Source: Mesorhizobium sophorae (GTDB taxonomy: Bacteria > Pseudomonadota > Alphaproteobacteria > Rhizobiales > Rhizobiaceae). From it: a stretch of 64,000 nt of DNA. Every line of letters starts with the position of its first letter. Within the stretch, counting starts at the first letter, position 1. The stretch is taken from contig NZ_NNRI01000007.1 of NCBI RefSeq assembly GCF_002270415.1, forward strand, positions 1,116,001 through 1,180,000, in the 5' to 3' direction. The notes under the pieces were generated by a model. The model saw only the letters and a list, made by a program, of their open reading frames with translations. It searched no databases and had not been told where the DNA came from. The position numbers and the translations under genes were made by a program. Below are positions 8,781 through 17,963 of the stretch, in pieces.

Positions 8781-9518
8781 TCAGTTGCTGGCCGACAGCA
8801 CCAGCACCGGCTTCTCGCTGTACAGCGCCGGGAACAGCTGCTTGAGGTTCGCAACCTTGGGCAGGTCGTTGTAGACGATGTAGGGGTAGGTCGGGTTCAG
8901 GGTCAAAAAGTCCTGGTGGTAGTTCTCGGCCGGATAGAAGGTCTTGCCTGTTTCCAGCGTGGTGACGATCGGCTTGGGGAAGACCTTGGCCTGGTCGAGC
9001 TGGGCGATGTAGCTCTGCGCAATCTTCTTTTGCGCATCGTTTTCGGCAAAGATCGTCGAGCGGTACTGCGTGCCGCTATCGGGACCCTGGAAATTCAGCT
9101 GGGTCGGGTTGTGGGCGACCGAGAAATAGACCTGCAGCAGCTGGCCATAGGTGACAACAGACGGATCATAGGTGATCTCGACGGATTCGGCATGTCCGGT
9201 GCTGCCTGAGCCGACGGTCTCGTAGACGGCGGTGTCCTTGCTGCCGCCGGTGTAGCCGGAGACCGCCTTGCTGACGCCCTTGACGTGCTGGAAGACGCCT
9301 TGCACGCCCCAAAAGCAGCCGCCGGCGAAGATCGCCTTCTCGCTGCCGCTGGTCGCCTTCTCGTCGATCGACGGCGGCGGGATGACCACCGCGTCCTCGG
9401 CGGAAACCGCCGGCGTCAGCCAGAAGGCGGCGCCCACGGCGGCAAGCGCCAACGCGGCGAGCGCGCTCCTGGCAAAATTCGACTGTCGTCTGGCGACTGG
9501 TTTTCGAAAGTCGGTCAT
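8781..9518 (-). CDS. msrA: Peptide methionine (S)-S-oxide reductase, exported form
   Basis: Reduces methionine-S-sulfoxide in oxidised proteins. The 245-residue protein begins with a basic region and a hydrophobic stretch ending AVSA near residue 40, a likely signal peptide, so it probably acts in the periplasm. The catalytic motif GGCFWG contains Cys68, followed later by GHAESVEITYD and the AENYHQDF motif, all typical of MsrA. Notably Cys68 is the only cysteine, so the usual resolving cysteines are absent and regeneration must use another partner. No msrB is adjacent. It is followed on the same strand side by unrelated small genes. Confidence 0.88.
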   Translation of the reverse strand: MTDFRKPVARRQSNFARSALAALALAAVGAAFWLTPAVSAEDAVVIPPPSIDEKATSGSEKAIFAGGCFWGVQGVFQHVKGVSKAVSGYTGGSKDTAVYETVGSGSTGHAESVEITYDPSVVTYGQLLQVYFSVAHNPTQLNFQGPDSGTQYRSTIFAENDAQKKIAQSYIAQLDQAKVFPKPIVTTLETGKTFYPAENYHQDFLTLNPTYPYIVYNDLPKVANLKQLFPALYSEKPVLVLSASN

Positions 9519-9662
9519 GGCTGAGCTCCTGTGACGTCCATCATGTGGAGTCTATTGGATAAAAGAGGATCATGCGACGGTGAGTTGCGGCCGAAGCCTC
9601 ACTTTCACGTGCGTCCAGATCCGGTCCTGGTGTCAGGACCGAAGCCGGGAGCAGCGTCAACT

Positions 9663-9980
9663 CTAGTTGGCCGGGGCCATGGCATCCGTTGCCGGCTTCA
9701 TGGCGTCCGTTGCCGGCTTCATCGCATCGGCTGCCGGCTTCATGGCATCGGCGGCCGGCTTCATGGCGTTGTCCGCGGGCTTCATGGCGTTCGTGCTCAT
9801 CGCGTCGGGTGCCATGGCGTCGGCCGGTTTCATCGCGTCGGTCGCCGGCTTCATGGCGTTGACGGCGGGCTTCATGGCGTTGGTCGCGTCGTCGGCGCGG
9901 GCGATGCCGCCGGCAAACAGCGCCGTCGAGCACAGAGCGAGAGCCAGTGCCGGCAGCGTCATCCGGGAAAAAGTCGTCAT
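9663..9980 (-). CDS. Exported AMKPA-repeat protein
   Basis: A 105-residue protein with an N-terminal signal peptide (hydrophobic residues 8-24, cleavage likely after GIARA) and then almost only repeats of the type DAMKPAx/NAMKPAx, about eight units plus two DAMAP variants. It resembles the low-complexity exported proteins annotated as pentapeptide MXKDX-repeat proteins, whose role is unknown. The ATG at 9980 has AAGGAGACC just upstream, a strong ribosome site; a longer frame to 10232 was rejected. The repeated DNA also opens a long antisense frame, which is a composition artefact. Confidence 0.7.
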   Translation of the reverse strand: MTTFSRMTLPALALALCSTALFAGGIARADDATNAMKPAVNAMKPATDAMKPADAMAPDAMSTNAMKPADNAMKPAADAMKPAADAMKPATDAMKPATDAMAPAN

Positions 9981-10110
9981 GGTGGTCTCCTTAGGGTTGG
10001 GGATGATGGCGCACTTTTCGGTGAGCCGGGTTGTCGCGGCGCCGCTGCTGCGGCGTTGCGCGGGTCGTTGTCTGCGCATGATCCTTTCCGGGACGATGCG
10101 CAGGGGAATA

Positions 10111-10809
10111 TCAGTTGGTCGCGGCGGCCAGGATCGGTCCGCCGCCCGGCGACTGGACCAGCACCGCGGTGCTGAGCCCGCCGGAGGCGGCCGGCACATC
10201 GAGTGCGGTGGCGTCGCCGGTCCAGCTGCCAATCTTGTTCAGCGAATGCACGACATTGGCGTGCGGCAAGGTGCGGCCGGTGTTTTCCCCGCGCGCCACC
10301 GGCACCTCGACGACACCCTTGGCATAGTGCACCAGCCAGACATCGGCCCGGCCGCCCGGCGCCGCGCCGGCGCCGATGCTGACCTTGCCGCCGTCGAGCG
10401 ACAGCGACGGGCCGCTGGCGCGGTCGGTGCTCGAGATCAGCTGCTGGATTTCGCCGGGTGCCGCGCCGACGACATCGGCGCGGCCATTGACCACCACTTG
10501 CGGGGTGAACGGGCCGTCATGGCCGAGGGAGGGCTCGTAGGTGACCTGGCGCTGGGTGAATTCCTGGCGGCCGAATGTGTCCTTCCAACCGAGATAGTCC
10601 CAGTAGGTGACGTTGAACGACAGCGCTAACACATCCGGCTGGTCCTTGACCTTGATCAGATTGGCGTTGGCCGGCGGGCAGGACGAGCAGCCCTGGCTGG
10701 TGAACAGCTCGACCACGGTGAGCGGCTGGGCTTGCGTCGCACCTAGCGACGTGGCGAGCGCGAGCGCGCCGAGGCTGGACACGACGAGTGACTTGCAGGA
10801 ACGCGACAT
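10111..10809 (-). CDS. DUF1223 exported thioredoxin-fold protein
   Basis: A 232-residue protein with an N-terminal signal peptide (hydrophobic residues 7-26, ending ATQA) followed by VVELFTSQGCSSCPPA, where Cys41 and Cys44 form a CxxC motif like that of thioredoxins. This is the pattern of DUF1223 proteins, predicted periplasmic disulfide-active proteins of unknown substrate. The ATG at 10809 has GGAGCC upstream; the frame is open to 10851. The neighbour is the AMKPA-repeat protein, on the same strand about 130 bases downstream, with its own ribosome site. Confidence 0.8.
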   Translation of the reverse strand: MSRSCKSLVVSSLGALALATSLGATQAQPLTVVELFTSQGCSSCPPANANLIKVKDQPDVLALSFNVTYWDYLGWKDTFGRQEFTQRQVTYEPSLGHDGPFTPQVVVNGRADVVGAAPGEIQQLISSTDRASGPSLSLDGGKVSIGAGAAPGGRADVWLVHYAKGVVEVPVARGENTGRTLPHANVVHSLNKIGSWTGDATALDVPAASGGLSTAVLVQSPGGGPILAAATN

Positions 10810-10957
10810 CGGCTGGCTCCGTGGGTGACGGCGCCCCGATGCGCCGCTCATGTCCCCACTTCGCCGCCGGCCGAGGCTTTGTTACAGCGCTCACCGGTTT
10901 GTGATCGTTGTCGATAGCGCCTTTGCGACGCTGGAGATCGGCAAAACCGGTCGCGGC

Positions 10958-11182
10958 AGCCGATCTCCACCCTCGTGGGGGAGATGTCCGGCAGGACAGA
11001 GGGGCGCGCCATAGAGCACCAACAGAGGCGCGATCGACGGTGGCGCCGCGCGACAGTGTGCAATGACGGTCAGATCGGTCTGAGAAAAGTGAGGGCGGAC
11101 ATCGCCGACAATGGCAAGGTCGGCGGGACAGCGCCCCCCTCTGGCCTGCCGGCCATCTCCCCCACGAAGGGGGGAGATTGGC
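10958..11182. repeat. Intergenic palindromic repeat, family A2, two arms facing each other
   Basis: Left arm CCGATCTCCACCC...GGGGGAGATGTCCGGC and right arm ...GGGACAGCGCCCCCCTCTGG...CTCCCCCACGAAGGGG enclose about 110 bases of non-repeat spacer. The arms are inverted with respect to each other. The element ends about 5 bases before the stop of the TadG-like gene. The same two-arm layout is seen at 17760-17946. Confidence 0.75.
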
Positions 11183-11186
11183 AGCT

Positions 11187-12251
11187 TCACTGCGTCAGCA
11201 GCGTCTCGGAGGGCCGCTTGTTGAAGTCGCACTTGCCGGTGACGGTGTAGAAGAAGTCGGCATTGGAGGCTGGTGCCGGCACCGCATTGCCGCCGTCCTC
11301 CCAGGCCTGATAGCCCGGAATGCCGCAGGGCACGATGCTGAAGATGTCGACGTTCTGCCCGGTCGCGATCTCCGTCAGGCCGTTCGCGCTCACCCCATTG
11401 TAGAGCCGGTTGGAGGTGTTCGGATCGTTCGACATCAGCTTTGTCGGGTTGCCCGATGGTACGTCCATCTGCAGGTAGAGACCGCTCATCTGGCTGACAT
11501 CGATCACCGCGCCGGAGCCAGTGGACGGATACATCGTATCGACACAGTAATATTTCGTACCACTCGCATCGGTCTTGACCGACACCCCGTTCGGCGGATT
11601 GTTGCCGACGGAGCAGACCTGCTTCTGGACCATCGTGGTGACGTCCTGGCCGCCCGAATTGGTGATGGTGTTGACGGTGGTGGTGCCGTAGCCCTTGGGA
11701 TCCTTGGTGTTGCCATAGGTATAGTTGATCGTCATCAGCGGTTTGGCCACCGTGGCACCGAATTGCGTGCCGTAGAGCGTCATCGTCTTGTTCCAGTAAC
11801 CTGACACCCCGGTTACCTTGAAGGTGGTCTGCACCAGCGCCGGCGACTTGCTCACCGCCGACGCGACGGCGACCGGCACAGTGTTGATCCTGGCGATCTG
11901 CATGAAAACGGTCGGCATCGAGTAATTTGCGGTGGCCTGCGCGGTGGCGGTGCCGTCAGTGCCGACCACGAAACTGTTCAGCGTCGCGGTGGCCCCCGTC
12001 GGTGCACCATTGGCGGCGAAGGAATCCTGCAGCACCACCTGGCGCTGCGCCAGCGTCGAGGTCGTCGCCATCGTGGTGATCGACAGGATGCCGGCATCGA
12101 GCGCCGACTGCATGTCCGACCTGGTCTGGACCGCCGAGGTGTAGTCGACCGAGAAGCCGATGGCGGCAATAATCGGCATCATGGCGAAGATGAGGATCGG
12201 CGTGAACGAGCCGCTCCTCGACCTGACAAACCTGCCTGCTAACCCCCGCAT
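11187..12251 (-). CDS. TadE/TadG-like pilus assembly protein (orphan)
   Basis: A 354-residue protein whose N-terminus (SGSFTPILIFAMMPIIAAIG, then a region rich in Ser/Thr/Ala) matches the TadE/TadG prepilin-like family: one membrane segment near residues 14-36 followed by a long extracytoplasmic domain. Such proteins are pseudopilins or accessory proteins of Flp/Tad pili or cell-surface structures. Four cysteines in the C-terminal half may form disulfides. The ATG at 12251 has AAGGATC upstream and removes a non-family ten-residue leader. No other tad genes are nearby, so its partner complex lies elsewhere. Confidence 0.7.
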   Translation of the reverse strand: MRGLAGRFVRSRSGSFTPILIFAMMPIIAAIGFSVDYTSAVQTRSDMQSALDAGILSITTMATTSTLAQRQVVLQDSFAANGAPTGATATLNSFVVGTDGTATAQATANYSMPTVFMQIARINTVPVAVASAVSKSPALVQTTFKVTGVSGYWNKTMTLYGTQFGATVAKPLMTINYTYGNTKDPKGYGTTTVNTITNSGGQDVTTMVQKQVCSVGNNPPNGVSVKTDASGTKYYCVDTMYPSTGSGAVIDVSQMSGLYLQMDVPSGNPTKLMSNDPNTSNRLYNGVSANGLTEIATGQNVDIFSIVPCGIPGYQAWEDGGNAVPAPASNADFFYTVTGKCDFNKRPSETLLTQ

Positions 12252-12410
12252 GTCGTGATCCTTACAAACGAATATCTCCACGGGCTAACATGGCAGTCAC
12301 GAATATTGCTCTAACGCACTTGGTTAAAATTTATCGACTTTCCGCGACATCCCCCGATAAAGCCGACAAGTTGCCGCGCTTGTAGCGGTAACCACCGTTC
12401 TCCGGACGTC

Positions 12411-12593
12411 GGCGCCGCCCCTCACCTGCCTGCCGGCATCCTCTCCCCGTATAGTGACGGGGAGAGGGCATTGTCATCGCCGGTTTCGCCAATCACCAGC
12501 GTTGCAAGACGAGCGCCGTCGTTGCGGTCAGCCCCTTCTCCCCGTCACTATACGGGGAGAAGTGCCCGGCAGGGCGATGAGGGGCGGCGGCGA
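12411..12593. repeat. Intergenic palindromic repeat, family A1, two arms
   Basis: Arms GGCGCCGCCCCTCACCTGCC + GGCATCCTCTCCCCGTATAG at the left and the inverted CTCCCCGTCACTATACGGGG + AGTGCCCGGCAGGGCGATGA at the right, about 180 bases in all. The rest of the gap before lepA (12252-12706) shows no gene. Other copies are at 15702, 22371, 33987, 41720 and 54399. Confidence 0.8.
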
Positions 12594-12706
12594 CTTCGAC
12601 AATTGGTGGTTTCCGTCACAGATTGGACCTGTCAGAGGTTTGAGGCGCTTGCCCCCGCAGCGGTACAGCGCTTGCCGCAGCAACAAGCCCCTGCTAAAGC
12701 GCCGCC

Positions 12707-14512
12707 ATGAGCACGCCCCTCGACCACATCCGAAATTTCTCCATCGTCGCCCATATCGACCATGGCAAATCCACGCTTGCCGACCGGCTGATCCAGCTGA
12801 CCGGCGGGCTGGAGCTGCGCGACATGAAGGAACAGGTGCTGGACTCGATGGACATCGAGCGCGAGCGCGGCATCACCATCAAGGCGCAGACGGTGCGGCT
12901 GAAATACCGTGCCAACAATGGCGAGGACTATATCCTCAACCTGATCGACACGCCCGGCCATGTCGACTTCGCCTATGAAGTGTCGCGCTCGCTGGCCGCC
13001 TGCGAGGGCTCGCTGCTGGTGGTCGACGCCTCGCAGGGCGTCGAGGCGCAGACGCTGGCCAATGTCTACCAGGCGATCGACAACAACCACGAGATCGTCG
13101 TGGTGCTGAACAAGGTCGACCTGCCGGCCGCCGAGCCCGAGCGCATCCGCGAGCAGGTCGAGGAGGTGATCGGCATCGACGCCTCCAACGCCGTGCTGAT
13201 CTCGGCCAAGACCGGCTTAGGCATTCCCGACGTGCTGGAGGCGATCGTCCACCAATTGCCGCCGCCGCGCGAGGGCGACGCAACGGCTCCGTTGAAGGCC
13301 ATGCTGGTCGACAGCTGGTACGACGCCTATCTCGGCGTCATCGTGCTGGTGCGCATCATCGACGGCGTGCTGAAGAAGGGCCAGACCATCCGCATGATGG
13401 GCACCGGCGCCAAATACCTGGTCGAGCGCACCGGCGTGTTCACGCCCGCCCGCATCAATGTCGACGAGCTCGGCCCCGGCGAGTTCGGCTTCTTCACCGG
13501 CTCGATCAAGGAAGTGGCCGACACCCGCGTCGGCGACACCATCACCGAGGACAAGCGCCCAACCGCCAAGGCGCTGCCCGGCTTCAAGCCGGCGCAGCCG
13601 GTGGTGTTCTGCGGCCTGTTCCCGGTCGACGCCGCCGATTTCGAGGATCTGCGCGCCGCGGTCGGCAAACTGCGCCTCAACGACGCCAGCTTCTCCTATG
13701 AAATGGAAACGAGTGCGGCGCTCGGCTTCGGCTACCGCTGCGGCTTCCTTGGCCTGCTGCATCTCGAAATCATCCAGGAGCGGCTGGAGCGCGAATTCAA
13801 CCTCGACCTGATCGCCACCGCGCCGAGCGTCGTCTACCGGCTGCTTTTGACCGACGGCTCGATGAAGGAACTGCACAACCCGGCCGACATGCCCGACGTG
13901 GTCAAGATCTCGGCGATTGAGGAACCATGGATCCGCGCCACCATCCTGACCCCCGACGACTATCTCGGCGGCATCCTGAAACTCTGCCAGGACCGGCGCG
14001 GCATCCAGGCCGACCTGTCCTATGTCGGCAAGCGCGCCATGCTGACCTACGATCTGCCGCTCAACGAAGTCGTCTTCGATTTCTACGACCGGCTGAAGTC
14101 GATCTCCAAGGGCTATGCCTCGTTCGACTATCACCTGACCGACTACAAGGAAGGCGACCTCGTGAAGATGTCGATCCTGGTCAATGAGGAGCCGGTCGAC
14201 GCGCTGTCGATGCTGGTGCACCGCACGGCGGCCGAAAAGCGCGGCCGGCAGATGTGCGAGAAGCTGAAGGAGCTGATCCCGCACCACCTGTTCAAGATCC
14301 CGATCCAGGCCGCCATCGGCGGCAAGGTCATTGCCCGCGAAACCATCTCGGCGCTGCGCAAGGACGTGACCGCCAAATGCTACGGCGGCGACGTCTCGCG
14401 CAAGCGCAAGCTGCTGGACAAGCAGAAAGAGGGCAAGAAGCGGATGCGCCAGTTCGGCAAGGTGGATATCCCGCAGGAGGCGTTTATCCAGGCCTTGAAA
14501 ATGGGCGATTGA
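12707..14512 (+). CDS. lepA: Elongation factor 4 (back-translocating GTPase LepA)
   Basis: Ribosome-associated translational GTPase that acts on stalled or mistranslocated ribosomes. The 601-residue length is the family norm. Seen are the P-loop AHIDHGKST (residues 15-23), the switch motif RGITI, DTPGH, NKVD, and the C-terminal LepA-specific basic tail ([20 protein letters not shown]). The ATG at 12707 sits shortly after a cluster of A-rich purines. It stands alone, transcribed rightwards, flanked by a repeat element on the left and a gene-poor gap on the right. Confidence 0.97.
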   Translation: MSTPLDHIRNFSIVAHIDHGKSTLADRLIQLTGGLELRDMKEQVLDSMDIERERGITIKAQTVRLKYRANNGEDYILNLIDTPGHVDFAYEVSRSLAACEGSLLVVDASQGVEAQTLANVYQAIDNNHEIVVVLNKVDLPAAEPERIREQVEEVIGIDASNAVLISAKTGLGIPDVLEAIVHQLPPPREGDATAPLKAMLVDSWYDAYLGVIVLVRIIDGVLKKGQTIRMMGTGAKYLVERTGVFTPARINVDELGPGEFGFFTGSIKEVADTRVGDTITEDKRPTAKALPGFKPAQPVVFCGLFPVDAADFEDLRAAVGKLRLNDASFSYEMETSAALGFGYRCGFLGLLHLEIIQERLEREFNLDLIATAPSVVYRLLLTDGSMKELHNPADMPDVVKISAIEEPWIRATILTPDDYLGGILKLCQDRRGIQADLSYVGKRAMLTYDLPLNEVVFDFYDRLKSISKGYASFDYHLTDYKEGDLVKMSILVNEEPVDALSMLVHRTAAEKRGRQMCEKLKELIPHHLFKIPIQAAIGGKVIARETISALRKDVTAKCYGGDVSRKRKLLDKQKEGKKRMRQFGKVDIPQEAFIQALKMGD

Positions 14513-15043
14513 GAAGCCGGTCGCCTATCTGCTGACAGGCCTAGTGAAGCTACGGATGTCTTCAAATCTCCGTAAGCTCGCAGCCATTTCAGGATCAAGT
14601 ATGATCTCTGTCCCAGAACGGATTGGTGGCGCTCGGCTGTGTCGGCTTCGGGCTGTTCATGACGTGCGGGGCGTTTAACCGCAGCTTTCAGGTGGTGCTG
14701 GACGCACACGGCTTTCCCGATCATCGCGCGGACGACACCCAGTTCCCGCAATAACAAATGATGCCAGGGAAGGTTGGTACGAGTCCGCACCAACCCTGAG
14801 TTGGTTGATCCTGCAGCGCCGGAGCGGTAGAAAAATCGGGCGGCGGACCTTAATCAGTTCGCCAGTGGCCGGCGCGGGCTCAGGCAGCTGCCCTCACCGG
14901 CATTCGCGCCGGCCATTTTGCCCCGCCGCTGGATCGCCAGAGGCCGACGGCAACCTCTCGACACTCTGCTTCGCTTTCGCACAGCTCCCTTTGAGAATGC
15001 ACCGCGTGGGCGTATCCTCCGCACGGCTTGGGGAGACATAAAA
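14513..15043. other. Gene-poor gap with a possible short coding remnant
   Basis: No convincing gene. On the plus strand, 14608-14754 reads LSQNGLVALGCVGFGLFMTC... and ends ...DDTQFPQ followed by a stop, a hydrophobic then polar stretch that may be the tail of a decayed gene; I do not recognise a family. A small hairpin GGTTGGT...ACCAACC lies at 14772-14795 without a T-run. The leftover holds the leader of the next gene. Confidence 0.3.
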
Positions 15044-15556
15044 ATGCGTTCCAATCTGGACACCGTCGCCGCGATCGGCCTCGCCATCGGTGGCGCCCTG
15101 GGAATGGCCGGCACTTTCGTCGCCAGCGACGCGTTGCGTGAAACGCTGTGGGCGATCGACGGCACAGCGCTGGTGGTGGCGACCGCTCTGTTGACGATGA
15201 AGTATCAGCGGCTGGGGAATGACTGCGTCGCGGCCGGGTTCCTGACCTTCCTCGCCGGCGAGAGCCTGCTGTTGGCCGGCAATGCGGCGGGGCTGCAGGC
15301 CAGCGTTCCCTCCTATGCTGGCGGCATCTCGCTTTGGGCGGCCGCACTGGTCATGGTCAGCGTACCGAATACTTTTGCGATCTGGATGCGGCTGACGGCT
15401 GTCGTGGCTGCCGCGCTGTTTGTCGCCTCAGCGGGCATGATCCTGTGGGGCGCGCCCTTGCTGCCGACCTCGTCGCCGCTGCCCGCCGCCGGCTATCCGT
15501 TCCTGGTGCTGACTTTTATTGGGTGGATCTGGACTTTGGTGAGGCCTGGGCGGTGA
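15044..15556 (+). CDS. Small integral membrane protein of unknown function
   Basis: A 170-residue protein with five or six hydrophobic segments and short loops, ending GWIWTLVRPGR. The ATG at 15044 is supported by GGGGAGA 8 bases upstream; an extension to 14918 is Arg-rich and not membrane-like, so I rejected it. The pattern is like DUF423/YgdD-sized or similar small membrane proteins, but I do not recognise a family. No operon partner is present; a repeat element follows. Confidence 0.6.
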   Translation: MRSNLDTVAAIGLAIGGALGMAGTFVASDALRETLWAIDGTALVVATALLTMKYQRLGNDCVAAGFLTFLAGESLLLAGNAAGLQASVPSYAGGISLWAAALVMVSVPNTFAIWMRLTAVVAAALFVASAGMILWGAPLLPTSSPLPAAGYPFLVLTFIGWIWTLVRPGR

Positions 15557-15701
15557 GGTTGGCGTGCCGCGCTGTTGATGTATCGCCAAGCTGGAACACC
15601 CCTCATCCGTCTTGCCGCTTTGCGGCAATCCACCGCCCTGGGCGAGTCACGGGCCTCGCCCGCCCTTCGGGCCCCACAGGGGGAGAAGGGAAGATCAGCG
15701 G

Positions 15702-15943
15702 TGGCGCCGCCCCTCATCTGGCTGCCGCCATCTTCTCCCCGTATAGGGACGGGGAGAAGGACGCTGTCATTGAGGGTTTCGCCAATTGTCGGCTTTGCTG
15801 AAAAAGGCGCCGGCGTTGCGGCCAGCCCCTTTCTCCCCGTCTCTACCCGGGGGGTTGAGGAGTGGTCCGCGTAGCGGACGAAAAGCCAATTGCTTGGCTT
15901 TTCGAACGACGAACGCCCGGCTGGGCAATGAGGGGCGGCGCCG
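15702..15943. repeat. Intergenic palindromic repeat, family A1, extended copy
   Basis: Two inverted arms as at 12411, here with an insertion of about 60 bases in the right arm (between CTCCCCGTCTCTACCCGGGG and GCCCGGCTGGGCAATGAGGG). The copy looks degenerate. The remaining bases of the gap 15557-15970 show no gene. Confidence 0.7.
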
Positions 15944-15970
15944 GCTTCGGTGATTGTCTCGCCCGAAGCT

Positions 15971-17611
15971 TCAGCTTTCGATCCACACCTTCTCAAAGTG
16001 CTGCTCGAGTGCCTGGTGCTGTTCGCAGCCTTCGATGCCTTTGCGGTAGGTGCGGTAGACCGAGCGCCAGTAGGGTTGGATGATGATGCCGGACTCGCGC
16101 AAATTCTGCTCGATCTTGGCCATGATCTCCTTGCGCGCTTTGGCGTCGGGCATCGCCAACGCCTTGTCGAGCAGCATATCGAATTCCGGATTGGCGTAGG
16201 CGCTCTCGTTCCAGGCGGCGCCGGATTTATAGGCCAGCGCCAGCACCTGGACGCCGAGCGGGCGGCCGAGCCATTCGGTGCAGGAGAAGGGGTATTTGCT
16301 CCAGTCGTTCCAGAAGGTGGCGGCGGGCAGCACGGTGCGCTTGATCTTCAGGCCGGCCTCGCGCATCTGCGCGGCGATGGCGTCACCCGTGCTCTTTTGC
16401 CATTCGACATCGACCGAGATGAGGTCGAACTCATGGTCGGCCTTGCCGGCCTCGGCGAGCAGTTTCTTCGACCCCTCCACGTCGCGCTTGGCGAGGCCGA
16501 TGTCGGCATATTCGGGGTGCATCGGGCCGACATGGTGGTTGTCGGCTGGCTTGCCGCGGCCGTCGAGGCCGAGCTTCAGCACCGCCGAATTGTCGACGGC
16601 AAGCTGCGCGGCGCGACGCACCCTGGCGTCGTCATAGGGCGCGTTGCCGACGTTGAAGCGGGCGACGATGGTGGAGCCGGTGGCGATCTCGGAATTCTTC
16701 AGCCCCATCTTGTCGGTCTGCGAGACGGCATCGGAGGCGGTCTCGTGGTCGGTGTCGATCTCGCCGGATTCGAAGGCCGACAGCATGGCGTTGGGGTCGG
16801 AGCCGTAGTCGACCCATTTGATGCCGTCGAGCCAGAATTCGCCCTTCCACCAGGGCTTGTCCTTGCGCTTCACCTCGGCGCCGGTCTCGGCATCCCAGCT
16901 GACCAGCTCGCACGGGCCAGTGGTGATGGAAAGCGCCTTCATGGGGTCGCCGTCGCCCTCATAAGAGCGGTGCATGATCAACGCCGGATAGTCGGCCATG
17001 CCGGCGATCAGCGAAATGTCGGGTTTCGGCAAATTGAGTTTGATGGTGAAGTCGTCGACCTTCTGGATGCCGCCATCGACCAGCTTCTTGGTGTCGGCAT
17101 TGACCAGCGCGCCCATGCGCGCGGCGACCGAATTGCCCGCTACCGAGGCATCGCACCAGCGGGTGAGGTTGTGGATGACATCGTCGGCGTTGAAGGCATC
17201 GCCGTTCGACCAAGAAATGCCCTTGCGCACATGCAGCGTCAGCGTCCTGGCGTCGTCGCTCGCCTCCCAGCTTTCGAGCAGCCAGGGCTCGAAGGAAAAG
17301 TCGGTGTTCCAGCGCACCAGATATTCGTTGCAGTGGCGGGCGACGTTTGACATTTCGACGCCGTCGAAGGTGCGCGGGTCCTTGAAGCCCTTGACGTTCA
17401 TGGCGACGCGCAAGGTGCCGCCACGCTTGGGTTCAGCGGCGCGGGCCGAAGTGGGGGCAAGGCCACCCAGCGCCAGCGCGCCGGCGGCGCTGACGCCGAG
17501 GCCGGCCATCAAAGCGAGATATTCGCGGCGGCTGATGCCGCCCGTCCTGAAATCGTCGGCGACGGGCTTTGCCCGGGGGTGCAGTTTCCGGTCGGTCAGC
17601 ATGAATTTCAT
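15971..17611 (-). CDS. ABC transporter substrate-binding protein, oligopeptide type (SBP_bac_5), Tat-exported
   Basis: A 546-residue periplasmic binding protein of the dipeptide/oligopeptide family. The N-terminus has the twin-arginine motif SRREYLALM followed by a hydrophobic stretch ending SARAA, so export by Tat is likely. The mature part starts with [11 protein letters not shown] and carries [15 protein letters not shown], the usual family signature. The ATG at 17611 has GAGGGA just upstream. No permease or ATPase gene lies beside it, so it must use a transporter encoded elsewhere or be an orphan. Ligands of this family include peptides, opines, betaines and nickel; the context suggests a small nitrogenous compound, without proof. 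Confidence 0.85.
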   Translation of the reverse strand: MKFMLTDRKLHPRAKPVADDFRTGGISRREYLALMAGLGVSAAGALALGGLAPTSARAAEPKRGGTLRVAMNVKGFKDPRTFDGVEMSNVARHCNEYLVRWNTDFSFEPWLLESWEASDDARTLTLHVRKGISWSNGDAFNADDVIHNLTRWCDASVAGNSVAARMGALVNADTKKLVDGGIQKVDDFTIKLNLPKPDISLIAGMADYPALIMHRSYEGDGDPMKALSITTGPCELVSWDAETGAEVKRKDKPWWKGEFWLDGIKWVDYGSDPNAMLSAFESGEIDTDHETASDAVSQTDKMGLKNSEIATGSTIVARFNVGNAPYDDARVRRAAQLAVDNSAVLKLGLDGRGKPADNHHVGPMHPEYADIGLAKRDVEGSKKLLAEAGKADHEFDLISVDVEWQKSTGDAIAAQMREAGLKIKRTVLPAATFWNDWSKYPFSCTEWLGRPLGVQVLALAYKSGAAWNESAYANPEFDMLLDKALAMPDAKARKEIMAKIEQNLRESGIIIQPYWRSVYRTYRKGIEGCEQHQALEQHFEKVWIES

Positions 17612-17759
17612 CGTCGTTCCCTCTTGTTGGGCGCCCCGGCCGGTCGACAGGCGCGGGGGGCGGACGCGACCGCCGGGGCGAGGCGAATGATAAAGCGGGG
17701 TGACGTAGCGGAGTGTTCGGTTTTCCGCAGTGATTGTGCGGTGCTCCGCAAGGGGGTAC

Positions 17760-17946
17760 AACCGATCTCCCCCCTTGTGGGGGAGATGTCCGGCAGGACA
17801 GAGGGGGGCGTGAAGGAGCGCCAACCTTCGGTGTCTTGGTCATCCGGAATCAATTTGAAGGCACCTCTCGAATTGGCCGAGAGGTCGGCGGGACAGCGCC
17901 CCCCTCTGCCCTGCCGGGCATCTCCCCCACAAGGGGGGAGATTGGC
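17760..17946. repeat. Intergenic palindromic repeat, family A2, two arms
   Basis: Left arm CCGATCTCCCCCCTTGTGGG and its inverse CTCCCCCACAAGGGGGGAGA at the right end enclose about 70 bases. The layout is the same as at 10958-11182. The element lies between the alpha/beta hydrolase gene and the binding-protein gene. Confidence 0.8.
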
Positions 17947-17963
17947 GCGTCACGGTCGGCGCT

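Noticed and set aside
9667..10629. Plus-strand frame with FMASVAG repeats
   Set aside because: It is the antisense image of the AMKPA repeats; the minus-strand frame has a signal peptide and a good ribosome site.
12411..12593. Possible CRISPR array or tRNA-like structures in repeat-rich gaps
   Set aside because: Repeats occur as inverted pairs with no regular short spacing, and no cas genes or tRNA cloverleaf were found.
15950..17350. Plus-strand 466-residue frame
   Set aside because: It is antisense to the binding-protein gene, which has a Tat signal and family motifs.
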